A stretch of 64,000 nt of DNA from Pseudorhodoferax soli (GTDB lineage Bacteria; Pseudomonadota; Gammaproteobacteria; Burkholderiales; Burkholderiaceae_C), in the NCBI RefSeq assembly GCF_003337555.1, contig NZ_QPJK01000006.1, positions 186,001-250,000 on the forward strand, written 5' to 3'. Position numbers and translations under genes: made by a program. Below, piece after piece: positions 54,143 through 64,000 of this stretch; the first letter of the stretch is position 1, and each line of letters opens with the position of its first letter. A model generated the notes under the pieces. That model did no database searches. It saw only the letters and a program-made list of their open reading frames with translations, and was not told the DNA's origin.

Positions 54143-56226
54143 GCGTTCTCCTGCAGCAGCCGCTGCACTGTGGCGCAGAGTTCCTGCACGTCGTTGGGCT
54201 TGTGGATCAGCGCGCGCGCGCCCTCGGCCATGGCCTCGCGCTCGATCTCGGCCGTGACATAGCCCGATGCCAGTGCCACGGGCAGGTCGGCGCGGATGCC
54301 GCGCGCCTCGCGCACGAGGTCCACGCCGCAGTAGCCGGGCATGTTGTAGTCGGTCACGACCAGGTCGTAGCCCTGCGGCTCGGCGCGCAGGGCCTCGGTG
54401 GCCTCGTGCGGATCGGTGAAGCCGCTGACGCGAAAGCCGCGCCGGCGCAGCAGCCGCTCGACCAGGAACACCAGCGCCTGGTCGTCGTCCACGTACATCA
54501 CGTGCTGGCCGCTGCCCTGCACGCTGGCCGGCGCGGGCGGTGCGCTGGCGGCGGCCTCGGCCGCCTCGCTCGTGGACGGGAAGTACAGCATGAAGTGGCT
54601 GCCGCGGCCGGGCTCGCTGTGCACGTCCACCGCGCCGCCGTTGCTGCGCATGACGCCGTGCACCACCGCCAGGCCCAGGCCCGTGCCCTGGCCGACTTCC
54701 TTGGTCGTGAAGAAGGGCTCGAAGATGCGCTCGCGCGTGGCCGGGTCCATGCCGGGGCCGTTGTCGCGCACGCTGAGCCGCGCGTAGTGGCCCGGTGCCA
54801 AGCCCAGCCGCGCGCAGCGCGCGGGCGTGGGCGATTCGGTCTGCAGCTCGATCCAGACGGTGCCACGCGCCTCCGGCGTGGCCTGGATGGCCTGGATGGC
54901 ATTGGTGCACAGGTTCAGCACCGCCTGCTCGACCTGCGTGGGATCGGCCAGCACCGCGGGCACGCCGGGATGCACGCGCAGCAGCAGTTCCACCTGCGGG
55001 GGCAGCGTCACGCGCAGCAAGCGCTCCGTCTCGACCGTGACCTCGGCCAGGTCAGTGGGCACGCGGCGCGGCGCCTCGTTGCGGCTGAAGGTCAGGATCT
55101 GGCGCACCAGGTCGCGCGCGCGCCGGCCGGCCTTCTCGATCTCGCGCAGGCTTTCCTGCGCCGTGCTGTTCAGGCCGCTGTCTTCCTTGGCCAGTTCCAC
55201 GTTGCCCAGAATGGCGTGCAGGATGTTGTTGAAGTCGTGCGCGATGCCGCCGGCCATGGTGCCCACGGCCTGCATCTTCTGCGACTCGCGCAACTGCGCT
55301 TCCAGCGCATTGCGCTGCGCCTCCTCGCGCTTGCGCGCGGTCAGGTCGCGCGCGAACACGGTGGTGGTGTCGCCGAAGGCCATGCTGACCTCCACCGGCA
55401 CGGCGGCGCCCAGCGCGGTCAGGGCCTGCATCTCGGTGGCCGGCAGCTCGGTGGAGATCTGGTGCATCGCCAGCACCTCGGCCGCATCGGGGAAGAAGCG
55501 CTCCAGCGGGCTGCCCAGCGCGTCGGCCGGCGGGCACTGGAACAGCGCGGCGGCCGTGGGGTTGAACACGGTGATGCGGCGCTCGCGGTCGACGCAGACG
55601 ATGGCGTCCAGCGAGGAGTTGATGATGTCGGCCAGCCGTGCCTCGCTCAGGCGCAGCTGCTCGTTGCGCTGCTGCAGTTCGGCGCCGCTTTGCAGCAGCG
55701 CGCGGCGCTCGGCCAGCAGCGGGCCCTGGTCGATCACGGCGCAGATGAAGTGCGCCATGGGCTCGTGCGCGTTGTCCAGCCGCGCGATGTGCAGGTCGCC
55801 GGTGATGGCGCCGTCGTCGCCGATCTGGAACACCACCTCCTTGGCTTCGGCATGGCCTTCGGTGCGGGCCTGGGCGAAGGCGGCCTGCACCGCGGCGGCG
55901 CTGCCGGCGCTCACGAAGGGCATCAGGAAGTTGAGCGGACGGTCGCGCTCGGTCGGCTGGAACGAGCGCTGCGCCATCGAGTTGCTCTGCACCACGAGGT
56001 CGTGCTCGTCGATGACCATGAGCGCCAGCGGCACGCTGGAGAACAACGTCTCGAAGCGCTCGGAGGCGGCCTCGGCCATGGACTGGCTGTAGCGCAGGAC
56101 CTTGTTCTGGCTCTCTAGCTCGGCCTGGTAGGTGCGCAGGTCGCGGATCAGCTGGGGCAGCTGGTAGCTCTCGATGGCCGGCGCATCGGCCGGCACGTCC
56201 AGCGGCGGGCGGGCGGGCGTCGTCAT
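54139..56226 (-). CDS. Hybrid sensor histidine kinase with two PAS domains and receiver
   Basis: This 695-residue cytoplasmic kinase has no membrane helices. It has PAS domains at about 58-165 and 195-298, a coiled segment (RKREEAQRNALEAQLRESQK, with 300-319 as core), the HisKA box with His330 in GGIAHDFNNILHAIL, and a HATPase with the N, G1 and G2 boxes (LNLCTNAIQAI, DNGPGMD, GTGLGLAVVHG). A C-terminal receiver (about 570-690) contains VVTDYNMPG. It has no DNA-binding output and needs a phosphotransfer partner. It starts only 22 nt after gcvP, so it is probably co-transcribed with the glycine-cleavage genes. Confidence 0.92.
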   Translation of the reverse strand: MTTPARPPLDVPADAPAIESYQLPQLIRDLRTYQAELESQNKVLRYSQSMAEAASERFETLFSSVPLALMVIDEHDLVVQSNSMAQRSFQPTERDRPLNFLMPFVSAGSAAAVQAAFAQARTEGHAEAKEVVFQIGDDGAITGDLHIARLDNAHEPMAHFICAVIDQGPLLAERRALLQSGAELQQRNEQLRLSEARLADIINSSLDAIVCVDRERRITVFNPTAAALFQCPPADALGSPLERFFPDAAEVLAMHQISTELPATEMQALTALGAAVPVEVSMAFGDTTTVFARDLTARKREEAQRNALEAQLRESQKMQAVGTMAGGIAHDFNNILHAILGNVELAKEDSGLNSTAQESLREIEKAGRRARDLVRQILTFSRNEAPRRVPTDLAEVTVETERLLRVTLPPQVELLLRVHPGVPAVLADPTQVEQAVLNLCTNAIQAIQATPEARGTVWIELQTESPTPARCARLGLAPGHYARLSVRDNGPGMDPATRERIFEPFFTTKEVGQGTGLGLAVVHGVMRSNGGAVDVHSEPGRGSHFMLYFPSTSEAAEAAASAPPAPASVQGSGQHVMYVDDDQALVFLVERLLRRRGFRVSGFTDPHEATEALRAEPQGYDLVVTDYNMPGYCGVDLVREARGIRADLPVALASGYVTAEIEREAMAEGARALIHKPNDVQELCATVQRLLQENA

Positions 56227-56248
56227 CGCGCGCCGCCCCTGGCCCAGC

Positions 56249-59125
<2,877 letters not shown>

Positions 59126-59153
59126 GGCGCGCAGGATCCGGTGGTTGTGTCGG

Positions 59154-59522
59154 TTAGCTATTGGCAGCGAAGGCGTTGTAGGCGGTCTCGTCGAGCAGCG
59201 CGTCGAGTTGCGCGGCATTCGACAGCTTCACCTTGAAGAACCAGCCGGCGCCCAGCGGGTCGCTGTTGGCCAGGGCCGGATCGGCGCGCAGGGCTTCGTT
59301 GACCTCGGTGATCTCGCCGTCGACGGGCATGTAGACGTCGGCCGCGGCCTTGACCGATTCGACGACGCCGGCCACGTCCTTGTGCGCCAGCGTCTTGCCG
59401 ACCTCGGGCAGGTCGACGAACACCACGTCGCCCAGCGCATCCTGCGCGTGCACGGTGATGCCGACGGTGGCGGTGTCGCCCTCGACCTTCAGCCATTCGT
59501 GGTCTTCGGTGTACTTGATCAT
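59154..59522 (-). CDS. gcvH: Glycine cleavage system H protein
   Basis: This 122-residue lipoyl carrier protein has the lipoylation lysine Lys58 in [17 protein letters not shown], plus YTEDHEWL at the start and GWFFKVKL near the end. It shuttles the aminomethyl group between GcvP, GcvT and the L protein. The ATG at 59522 is directly before the conserved N-terminus. Neighbours gcvT and gcvP are within 30 bp on each side. Confidence 0.96.
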   Translation of the reverse strand: MIKYTEDHEWLKVEGDTATVGITVHAQDALGDVVFVDLPEVGKTLAHKDVAGVVESVKAAADVYMPVDGEITEVNEALRADPALANSDPLGAGWFFKVKLSNAAQLDALLDETAYNAFAANS

Positions 59523-59551
59523 GGGTTGTCCTCGGGTTGGGGAAAAAGGGG

Positions 59552-60676
59552 TCAGCCGCGGTGGTAGCGCGGCGGGGTGAAGGGCAGGGGAGCGACTTCC
59601 ATGGGCACGGCCTTGCCGCGCACGATGGCGTTGATCTTCGTGCCCAGCGCAGCAAATTCCGTGCGCACGTAGGCCATGGCGATGGGCTTGTCCACGCTGG
59701 GCGCGAGCAGGCCGCTGGTCACTTCGCCGATGGCCTCGCCATCGCTGGACTGCAGGGCGGTGTGCTCGCGCACGGGCACGCGCGCCAGCGCGATGAGGCC
59801 CACGCGCTTGCGCTCGACGGGCGTGCTGCCGTCCAGCTGCGCCAGCACCTTGGCAGCGCCCGGGAAGCCGCCAGCGCGTGCGCCGCCCGTGCGGCGCACC
59901 TTCTGCATGGCCCAGTTCAGGTTGGCCTCGACCGGCGTGGTCGTGGTGTCGATGTCGTTGCCGTACAGGCACAGGCCGGCTTCCAGCCGCAGCGAGTTGC
60001 GCGCGCCCAGGCCGATGGGCAGCACCTCGGGCTGCTCCAGCAGCGCGCGGGCCAGCGATTCGGCCCAGGGCTCGGGCACGGAGATCTCGAAGCCGTCCTC
60101 GCCCGTGTAGCCGCTGCGCGTGATGTACAGCGCAGCGCCGTTCCAGTCGAAGGCACCGCCGGTCATGAACACGAGCTTCTCGACATTCGGCACGACCCGC
60201 GCCAATGCGTCGACGGCCTTGGGGCCCTGCAGCGCGAGCAGGCCGTGGCCGGACATCGGCACCACGGCGCAGCGCGCGCCGATGTGCGCCTGCATGTGCG
60301 CGATGTCCGCCACCTTGCAGGCGCCGTTGACGATCACGAACAGATGCTCGCCGCGGTTCACGAACATCAGGTCGTCGAGGATGCCGCCGTTCTCCGCCAG
60401 CAGCAGGCCGTAGCGCTGCTTGTCGATGCCCAGGCCCAGCACGTCGACGGGGATCAGGGTCTCGAATGCGGCCGCCGCGTCGGGGCCTTCCAGGCGCAGC
60501 TGGCCCATGTGCGAGACGTCGAACAGGCCGGCCGAGGCACGCACCTGCAAATGCTCGGCCATCAGGCCCTTGGGGTACTGCACCGGCATGCTGTAGCCAG
60601 CGAAAGGAACCATGCGCGCGCCCAGTTCCAGATGGAGGGCGTGCAGCGGCGTGTGCAGCAAGGTGTCGGAGGACAT
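59552..60676 (-). CDS. gcvT: Aminomethyltransferase (glycine cleavage T protein)
   Basis: This 374-residue protein has [24 protein letters not shown]-type N-terminal folate-binding features, [11 protein letters not shown], a catalytic Asp region [17 protein letters not shown] and a C-terminal barrel ending [10 protein letters not shown]. It releases ammonia and transfers a one-carbon unit to tetrahydrofolate. It is the first gene of the operon, 57 bp downstream of the glycine riboswitch. Confidence 0.96.
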   Translation of the reverse strand: MSSDTLLHTPLHALHLELGARMVPFAGYSMPVQYPKGLMAEHLQVRASAGLFDVSHMGQLRLEGPDAAAAFETLIPVDVLGLGIDKQRYGLLLAENGGILDDLMFVNRGEHLFVIVNGACKVADIAHMQAHIGARCAVVPMSGHGLLALQGPKAVDALARVVPNVEKLVFMTGGAFDWNGAALYITRSGYTGEDGFEISVPEPWAESLARALLEQPEVLPIGLGARNSLRLEAGLCLYGNDIDTTTTPVEANLNWAMQKVRRTGGARAGGFPGAAKVLAQLDGSTPVERKRVGLIALARVPVREHTALQSSDGEAIGEVTSGLLAPSVDKPIAMAYVRTEFAALGTKINAIVRGKAVPMEVAPLPFTPPRYHRG

Positions 60677-60733
60677 GGCGGACTTCCCGGAGGCAGAAAC
60701 ACAACATGGCGTCTGGACGCCATGGGCTGCCTC

Positions 60734-60912
60734 GCTGTCCGCTTTACCTGAGAGATTCGCCGCTTGCGCGGGTTGCCCCTTCGGTGGACCCGCTCGGGGC
60801 GGGCCTCTCTCCAGTGAGGAAGGTCTCGGAAGACCTGGGTCAGTCTTTTTGCCTGAGCGTTCGGGTGGTGTCCTGCGCCGTCGGCGGCCCTTGCGAGAAG
60901 GGCTCTCTCCTG
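60734..60912 (-). promoter_or_regulatory. Tandem glycine riboswitch upstream of gcvT
   Basis: On the minus strand two glycine aptamers follow each other. Aptamer one (60912 to about 60841) opens with GGAGAGAG, has a P2 hairpin, the core GCCGACGGCGCA and closes with CGCTCAGGCAAAAAGACTG. Aptamer two (60812 to about 60734) opens with GGAGAGAGG, has the core CACCGAAGGGGCAACC and closes with CTCTCAGGTAAAGCGGACAG. A short linker separates them. Glycine binding turns on gcvTHP expression in this class. The first aptamer core is somewhat less canonical than the second. Confidence 0.92.
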
Positions 60913-60921
60913 ACGGCGCGA

Positions 60922-60927
60922 ATTCTA
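60922..60927 (-). promoter_or_regulatory. -10 element of the gcv operon promoter
   Basis: TAGAAT on the minus strand lies 10 bp upstream of the first aptamer, so transcription should start at about 60915 and include both aptamers. A perfect TTGACA is present at 60954-60959, but it is 26 bp away, too far for a normal -35 element. The functional -35 is probably the weak sequence around 60944-60949. The promoter fits inside the 43-bp gap after dctM. Confidence 0.5.
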
Positions 60928-60963
60928 ACCAGCGAAGCGGGGCGTTCCCCGTGTGTCAAGCGA

Positions 60964-62241
60964 CTATTTGGAGAATGCCAGGTCGCGCAGCACCAGGGAG
61001 ATGCCCGGCACGTAGGTGATGACCAACAGGCACGCCAGGATCACCAGCACGAAGGGAATCAGGTGGCCGATGATGCGGTCCAGCGGGATGCGCGCCACCG
61101 TGCAGGCCGCGAACAGGTTCACGCCGAAGGGCGGGGTGATCATGCCCAGCGCCAGGTTGACCACCATGATCAGCCCGAAGTGCACCGGGTCGACGCCGAA
61201 GTGCATGGCCACCGGCGCCAGGATCGGCGCCAGCACGATGATGGCGGCACTGGTCTCGATGAACATGCCGATCACGAACAACGCGGCGTTCACGCCCAGC
61301 AGGAACAGCGTGGGCGATTGCAGCACGGCCTCCAGCCAGCGGCCGATGGCGTCGGGCACGCCGGCGCGCGTGATCAGGAAGGCGAACAGCCCGGCATTGG
61401 CGATGATGAACATGATCACGGCCGACGAGATCACCGACTTGCGCAGGATGGGGAACAGGTCGCGCACGCCGATCTCGCGGTACACCACCACGCCGACGAT
61501 CAACGCATAGACCACCGCCACGGCCGAAGCCTCGGTCGGTGTGAACACGCCGCCGTAGATGCCGCCCAGGATGATCACGGGCATCAGCAGCGCCCAGCCG
61601 GCTTGCCAGGTGGCCGGCAGGAACTTCAGGCGGCCTTCGCCGTCGGTCTTGCCCCAGCCCTTCCACTTGCAGTAGAGGTAGACGAACAGCATCAGCGCGC
61701 CGCTGATCAGGATGCCGGGGCCGAAGCCGGCGATGAACAGCTCGCCGATGGAGACCTCGGCGCTGACGCCGTACAGGATCAGCGGGATGGACGGCGGGAT
61801 GATCACGCCCAGCTCGGCGCTGGTGGCCTGCAGTGCGGCCGCGTAGCTGGTCGGGTAGCCGTGCTTGATGAGTGCCGGGATCAGGATGGCGCCGATGGCG
61901 AAGGTGGTGGCCACGGAGGAGCCCGACACCGCGGCGAAGATCATGCAGGTCAGCACGCAGGTCATGGGCAGGCCGCCTTGCACGCCGCCGACGATGCTCT
62001 TGGCGAACTCGACCAGCCGGCGCGAGATGCCGCCGGTTTCCATGAGGTTGCCGGCCAGGATGAAGAACGGGATGGCGGCCAGCGGAAACTTGTTGATGGC
62101 GCCGAACATCTCCTTCACGGAGATCAGCATGTTGGCGTTGGCGACCTGGATGCCGAGCACGGAGGCCAGGCCGATCGAGACGGCGACCGAAATGGTGAGT
62201 GCGAAGCACAGCACCATGGTGGAGATCATGACGGTGGTCAC
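60964..62241 (-). CDS. dctM: TRAP transporter large permease subunit
   Basis: This 425-residue protein has about 12 predicted helices and DctM motifs: FPLAAIPFFILAGNLMETGGIS, AVSGSSVATTFAIGAILIP, SAELGVIIPPSIPLILYGV, GVFTPTEASAVAVVYAL and LALGMITPPFGVNLF. It forms the transport channel of a sodium-driven C4-dicarboxylate-type TRAP system. The GTG at 62241 has AAGGAC 8 nt upstream. Distance to dctQ is 18 nt. Confidence 0.94.
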   Translation of the reverse strand: MTTVMISTMVLCFALTISVAVSIGLASVLGIQVANANMLISVKEMFGAINKFPLAAIPFFILAGNLMETGGISRRLVEFAKSIVGGVQGGLPMTCVLTCMIFAAVSGSSVATTFAIGAILIPALIKHGYPTSYAAALQATSAELGVIIPPSIPLILYGVSAEVSIGELFIAGFGPGILISGALMLFVYLYCKWKGWGKTDGEGRLKFLPATWQAGWALLMPVIILGGIYGGVFTPTEASAVAVVYALIVGVVVYREIGVRDLFPILRKSVISSAVIMFIIANAGLFAFLITRAGVPDAIGRWLEAVLQSPTLFLLGVNAALFVIGMFIETSAAIIVLAPILAPVAMHFGVDPVHFGLIMVVNLALGMITPPFGVNLFAACTVARIPLDRIIGHLIPFVLVILACLLVITYVPGISLVLRDLAFSK

Positions 62242-62259
62242 GGGGCAGTCCTTGTTGTT

Positions 62260-62754
62260 TTATTGGGCGGTGTCGAGTTCATTGCGCTGCGGGTCGAGCC
62301 AGTTGGCCACGATGCCGAACACGCAGAACAGGCCGCCGACGGGCATGGCCAGGTAGGCCCAGAACATCGACAGGCTCTCCAGCCCGGCCATGGTCTGCAC
62401 GCGGCCACGCACGGCGTAGTCCCAGCCCCACCAGACGATGACGCCGATCAGCGCCAGTGCTGCCAGCGCCACGAAGGTGTCGAGCACGCGGCGCAGGCGC
62501 GGCGGGCTCCAGCGGTACAGCACGTCCACACTGACCATGGCGCCCTGGCGGAACGCGATGGGAATGCCCAGGAAGACCATCCAGATCAGCGCGAAGCGGA
62601 TCAGCACCTCGGTCCACTCGGCCGGTTGCTCCAGCACGAAGCGGGTCAGGATCTGGAACACGCCGAGCGCGGCCGCCACGACCAGCATGGCGCAGGCGGC
62701 GACGAGGGCGGTGAAGGAGGTGGCGCGTTCGACGCGCAGGAACAGTTGTCGCAT
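62260..62754 (-). CDS. dctQ: TRAP transporter small permease subunit
   Basis: This 164-residue protein has four predicted helices and the DctQ pattern (VFQILTRFVLEQPAEWTEVLIRFALIW in pieces, GIPIAFRQGAMVSVDVL). It pairs with the large permease. The gene lies between dctP (62 nt upstream) and dctM (18 nt downstream), the usual order. Confidence 0.93.
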   Translation of the reverse strand: MRQLFLRVERATSFTALVAACAMLVVAAALGVFQILTRFVLEQPAEWTEVLIRFALIWMVFLGIPIAFRQGAMVSVDVLYRWSPPRLRRVLDTFVALAALALIGVIVWWGWDYAVRGRVQTMAGLESLSMFWAYLAMPVGGLFCVFGIVANWLDPQRNELDTAQ

Positions 62755-62816
62755 GGGCAGGCCCGAAGAAAAAGAAATGCCCGCAGACCGCGGGCATGGG
62801 GATCAGCGCGCGGCGA

Positions 62817-63788
62817 TCACTGCGTGGCGCGGATCTTGTCGAGCGCGGCCTTGGTGAATTCCTTCTCGAACTGGGCGTTCACGGGCGCCAGCGCTGCCAC
62901 GAACTTGGCCTTGTCCAGGTTGTCGATCACGGTCATGCCTTTGGCGCGCAGGTCGGCCACGCCCTTGGCATCGTCTTCGTCGACACGTGCGCGGTTGGCC
63001 TTGGTGCCTTCCTTGGCGGCATCGACGAAGGCCTGCTTGTCGGCGGCGCTGAGCTTGTCGAACGAGGCCTTGTTCATCACGAAGATGGCGGGCGAGTAGA
63101 CGTGGCCGGTCAGCGACAGGTGCTTTTGGACTTGCTCGAACTTGGCCGAGATGATGACCGACAGCGGGTTCTCCTGGCCGTCGACGGTGCCCTGCTGCAA
63201 CGCCGTGAACACCTCGGGGAAGGCCATGGGCGTGGTGATGATGCCGAAGCCCTTGTAGGCGGCGATGTGCACCGGGTTCTCCATGGTGCGCATCTTCAGG
63301 CCCTTGAGGTCTTCGGGGGCCTTGATGTCGCGCTTGGAGTTGGTCATGTGGCGAAAGCCGTTCTCGGCCCAGGCCAGCGCCTTGAAGCCCTTGGCATCGA
63401 ACTTGGCCAGCAGGTCCTGGCCGATCGGGCCGTCCAGCACCGCGCGGGCATGGGCCTTGTCGCGGAACAGGAAGGGCACGTCGAGGATCTTGGTCTCGGG
63501 CACGAAGTTGGGGATCGGGCCGCTGGAAGAGAAGGCCAGTTCCTGGGTGCCGAGTTGCACCGCCTCGATCGACTCGCGTTCGCCGCCGAGCGAGCCGTTG
63601 TAGAAGGTCTGGACCTTGTAGCGGCCGGCGGTGCGCTTCTCGACTTCCTTGGCGAAGGTGTCGATGGCGATGCCCTGGTGCGAGTTCTGGGCCGTCGAGA
63701 TGCTGATCTTCATGGTGGTCTGCGCCATGGCGGCGCAGGCCAGGCCCAGACCCAGCGCGAGGCCGGCGGCGATACGGTTGAGTTGCAT
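62817..63788 (-). CDS. dctP: TRAP transporter DctP-family periplasmic binding protein
   Basis: This 323-residue protein has a signal peptide (residues 1-23, ending ACAAMA) and the DctP fold. Motifs are YNGSLGGERESIEAVQLGT, ENGFRHMTNSKR, DLKGLKMRTMENPVH with the carboxylate-clamping Arg, and GTVDGQENPLSVI. These features place it among C4-dicarboxylate or related organic-acid binders. The ATG at 63788 follows GGGAG at 9 nt. A terminator just upstream separates it from the gene at the right edge. Confidence 0.93.
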   Translation of the reverse strand: MQLNRIAAGLALGLGLACAAMAQTTMKISISTAQNSHQGIAIDTFAKEVEKRTAGRYKVQTFYNGSLGGERESIEAVQLGTQELAFSSSGPIPNFVPETKILDVPFLFRDKAHARAVLDGPIGQDLLAKFDAKGFKALAWAENGFRHMTNSKRDIKAPEDLKGLKMRTMENPVHIAAYKGFGIITTPMAFPEVFTALQQGTVDGQENPLSVIISAKFEQVQKHLSLTGHVYSPAIFVMNKASFDKLSAADKQAFVDAAKEGTKANRARVDEDDAKGVADLRAKGMTVIDNLDKAKFVAALAPVNAQFEKEFTKAALDKIRATQ

Positions 63789-63810
63789 GGACTCTATCTC
63801 CCTGAGGTAC

Positions 63811-63837
63811 AAAAAAGTACGGCGCCATGTGGCGCCG
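63811..63837 (-). terminator. Intrinsic terminator directly upstream of dctP
   Basis: On the minus strand CGGCGCCA-CA-TGGCGCCG (63837-63820) is a perfect 8-bp stem with a 2-nt loop, followed by TACTTTTTTG. It matches a rho-independent terminator for the partial gene at the right edge. It ends only 23 bp before the dctP start codon, so either the dctP promoter is inside it or some read-through occurs and it acts as an attenuator. Confidence 0.8.
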
Positions 63838-63895
63838 CATTCACGAGCCGCGCGACTATGCCTGAGCAGCGCGCGTTTGTACCTCGGGATTTGTA

Positions 63896-64000
63896 CTACG
63901 ACTTTTGCTTGCCGGCCGCGATCTGGCGCTGGCGGATCTCACGCCACAGGTCGGCGTTCTTGATGCCCAGCGCGTCCGGGTCGAAGATCGGGTCCTTGCC
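63896..64000 (-). CDS. 3' end of an unidentified gene, cut by the window edge
   Basis: Only the last 34 codons and the TAG stop are visible. The tail reads IFDPDALGIKNADLWREIRQ before a short basic end with KQKS. I do not recognise a family from this fragment. Codon use is normal for the genome. The terminator 59 bp downstream belongs to this gene. Position suggests an enzyme for the substrate imported by the TRAP system, but that is a guess. Confidence 0.7.
   Translation of the reverse strand, partial: GKDPIFDPDALGIKNADLWREIRQRQIAAGKQKS

Noticed and set aside
60954-60959. Perfect TTGACA as the -35 element of the gcv promoter
   Set aside because: It is 26 bp from the best -10 element, well outside the 16-18 bp range, so it is probably not used with that -10.

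Overview
The window is a dense, high-GC stretch of chromosome from a Burkholderiales bacterium, most likely a member of the Comamonadaceae (Variovorax/Acidovorax/Xenophilus type). The reasons are the GC-rich codon use, four orphan Bug-family solute-binding proteins, a Fur/FecIR iron repertoire, a typical betaproteobacterial gcvTHP operon behind a glycine riboswitch, and an 80-bp GC-rich repeat of a kind I associate with this family. I see no rRNA, tRNA, CRISPR array, insertion sequence, phage or replication origin. Genes are packed tightly, with many ATGA or TGATG stop/start overlaps and several convergent genes whose 3' ends overlap.

Layout, left to right. 1-3.4 kb: a secreted M14 zinc carboxypeptidase with a GlyGly-CTERM-like tail and a Bug protein. 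3.5-7.5 kb (minus): an iron operon with a catecholate-type TonB receptor, a PiuC/YbiX dioxygenase, a PepSY protein and a b561-type cytochrome, behind a candidate Fur box. 7.7-13.1 kb: the SOS mutagenesis cassette imuA-imuB-dnaE2 with a promoter and LexA box, followed by a trypsin-fold protein that has lost its catalytic serine. 14.1-18.1 kb: a FecI sigma factor, FecR and an STN-domain receptor behind a second Fur box. 18.1-24.8 kb: alpha/beta hydrolase and SDR genes separated by a tandem 80-bp repeat, a Bug protein, an MHYT-GGDEF-EAL protein, an Lrp regulator and a RhtA-like exporter. 24.8-32.9 kb: an acyl-CoA catabolic operon (two acyl-CoA dehydrogenases, class III CoA transferase, IclR regulator, enoyl-CoA hydratase) divergent from two Bug proteins, then a LysR regulator. 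33-40 kb: TSUP permease, dienelactone hydrolase, a ParD-like/methionine aminopeptidase pair, a DUF3616-like secreted protein, DUF502, a sulfatase-type membrane protein and YceI.

40.1-42.1 kb holds an orphan 671-residue protein whose N-terminus resembles cargo proteins of extracellular contractile injection systems. 42.3-47.9 kb holds a compact cluster that looks like an uncharacterised pterin-type modification pathway. It contains a CDP-alcohol phosphatidyltransferase, a dehydrogenase, a DUF938 methyltransferase, a PTPS-fold protein lacking canonical catalytic residues, a GT4 glycosyltransferase, a second methyltransferase and a RibD-type reductase. These two regions are the best candidates for undescribed biology.

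48-64 kb: an MgtC/DUF4010 membrane protein, an MFS transporter, an alpha/beta hydrolase-SDR pair with a divergent LysR gene, and the glycine-cleavage operon gcvT-gcvH-gcvP, which runs on into a hybrid histidine kinase and an RluA-type pseudouridine synthase. A TRAP transporter dctPQM follows, with a terminator just upstream of dctP and the 3' end of an unidentified gene at the right edge.
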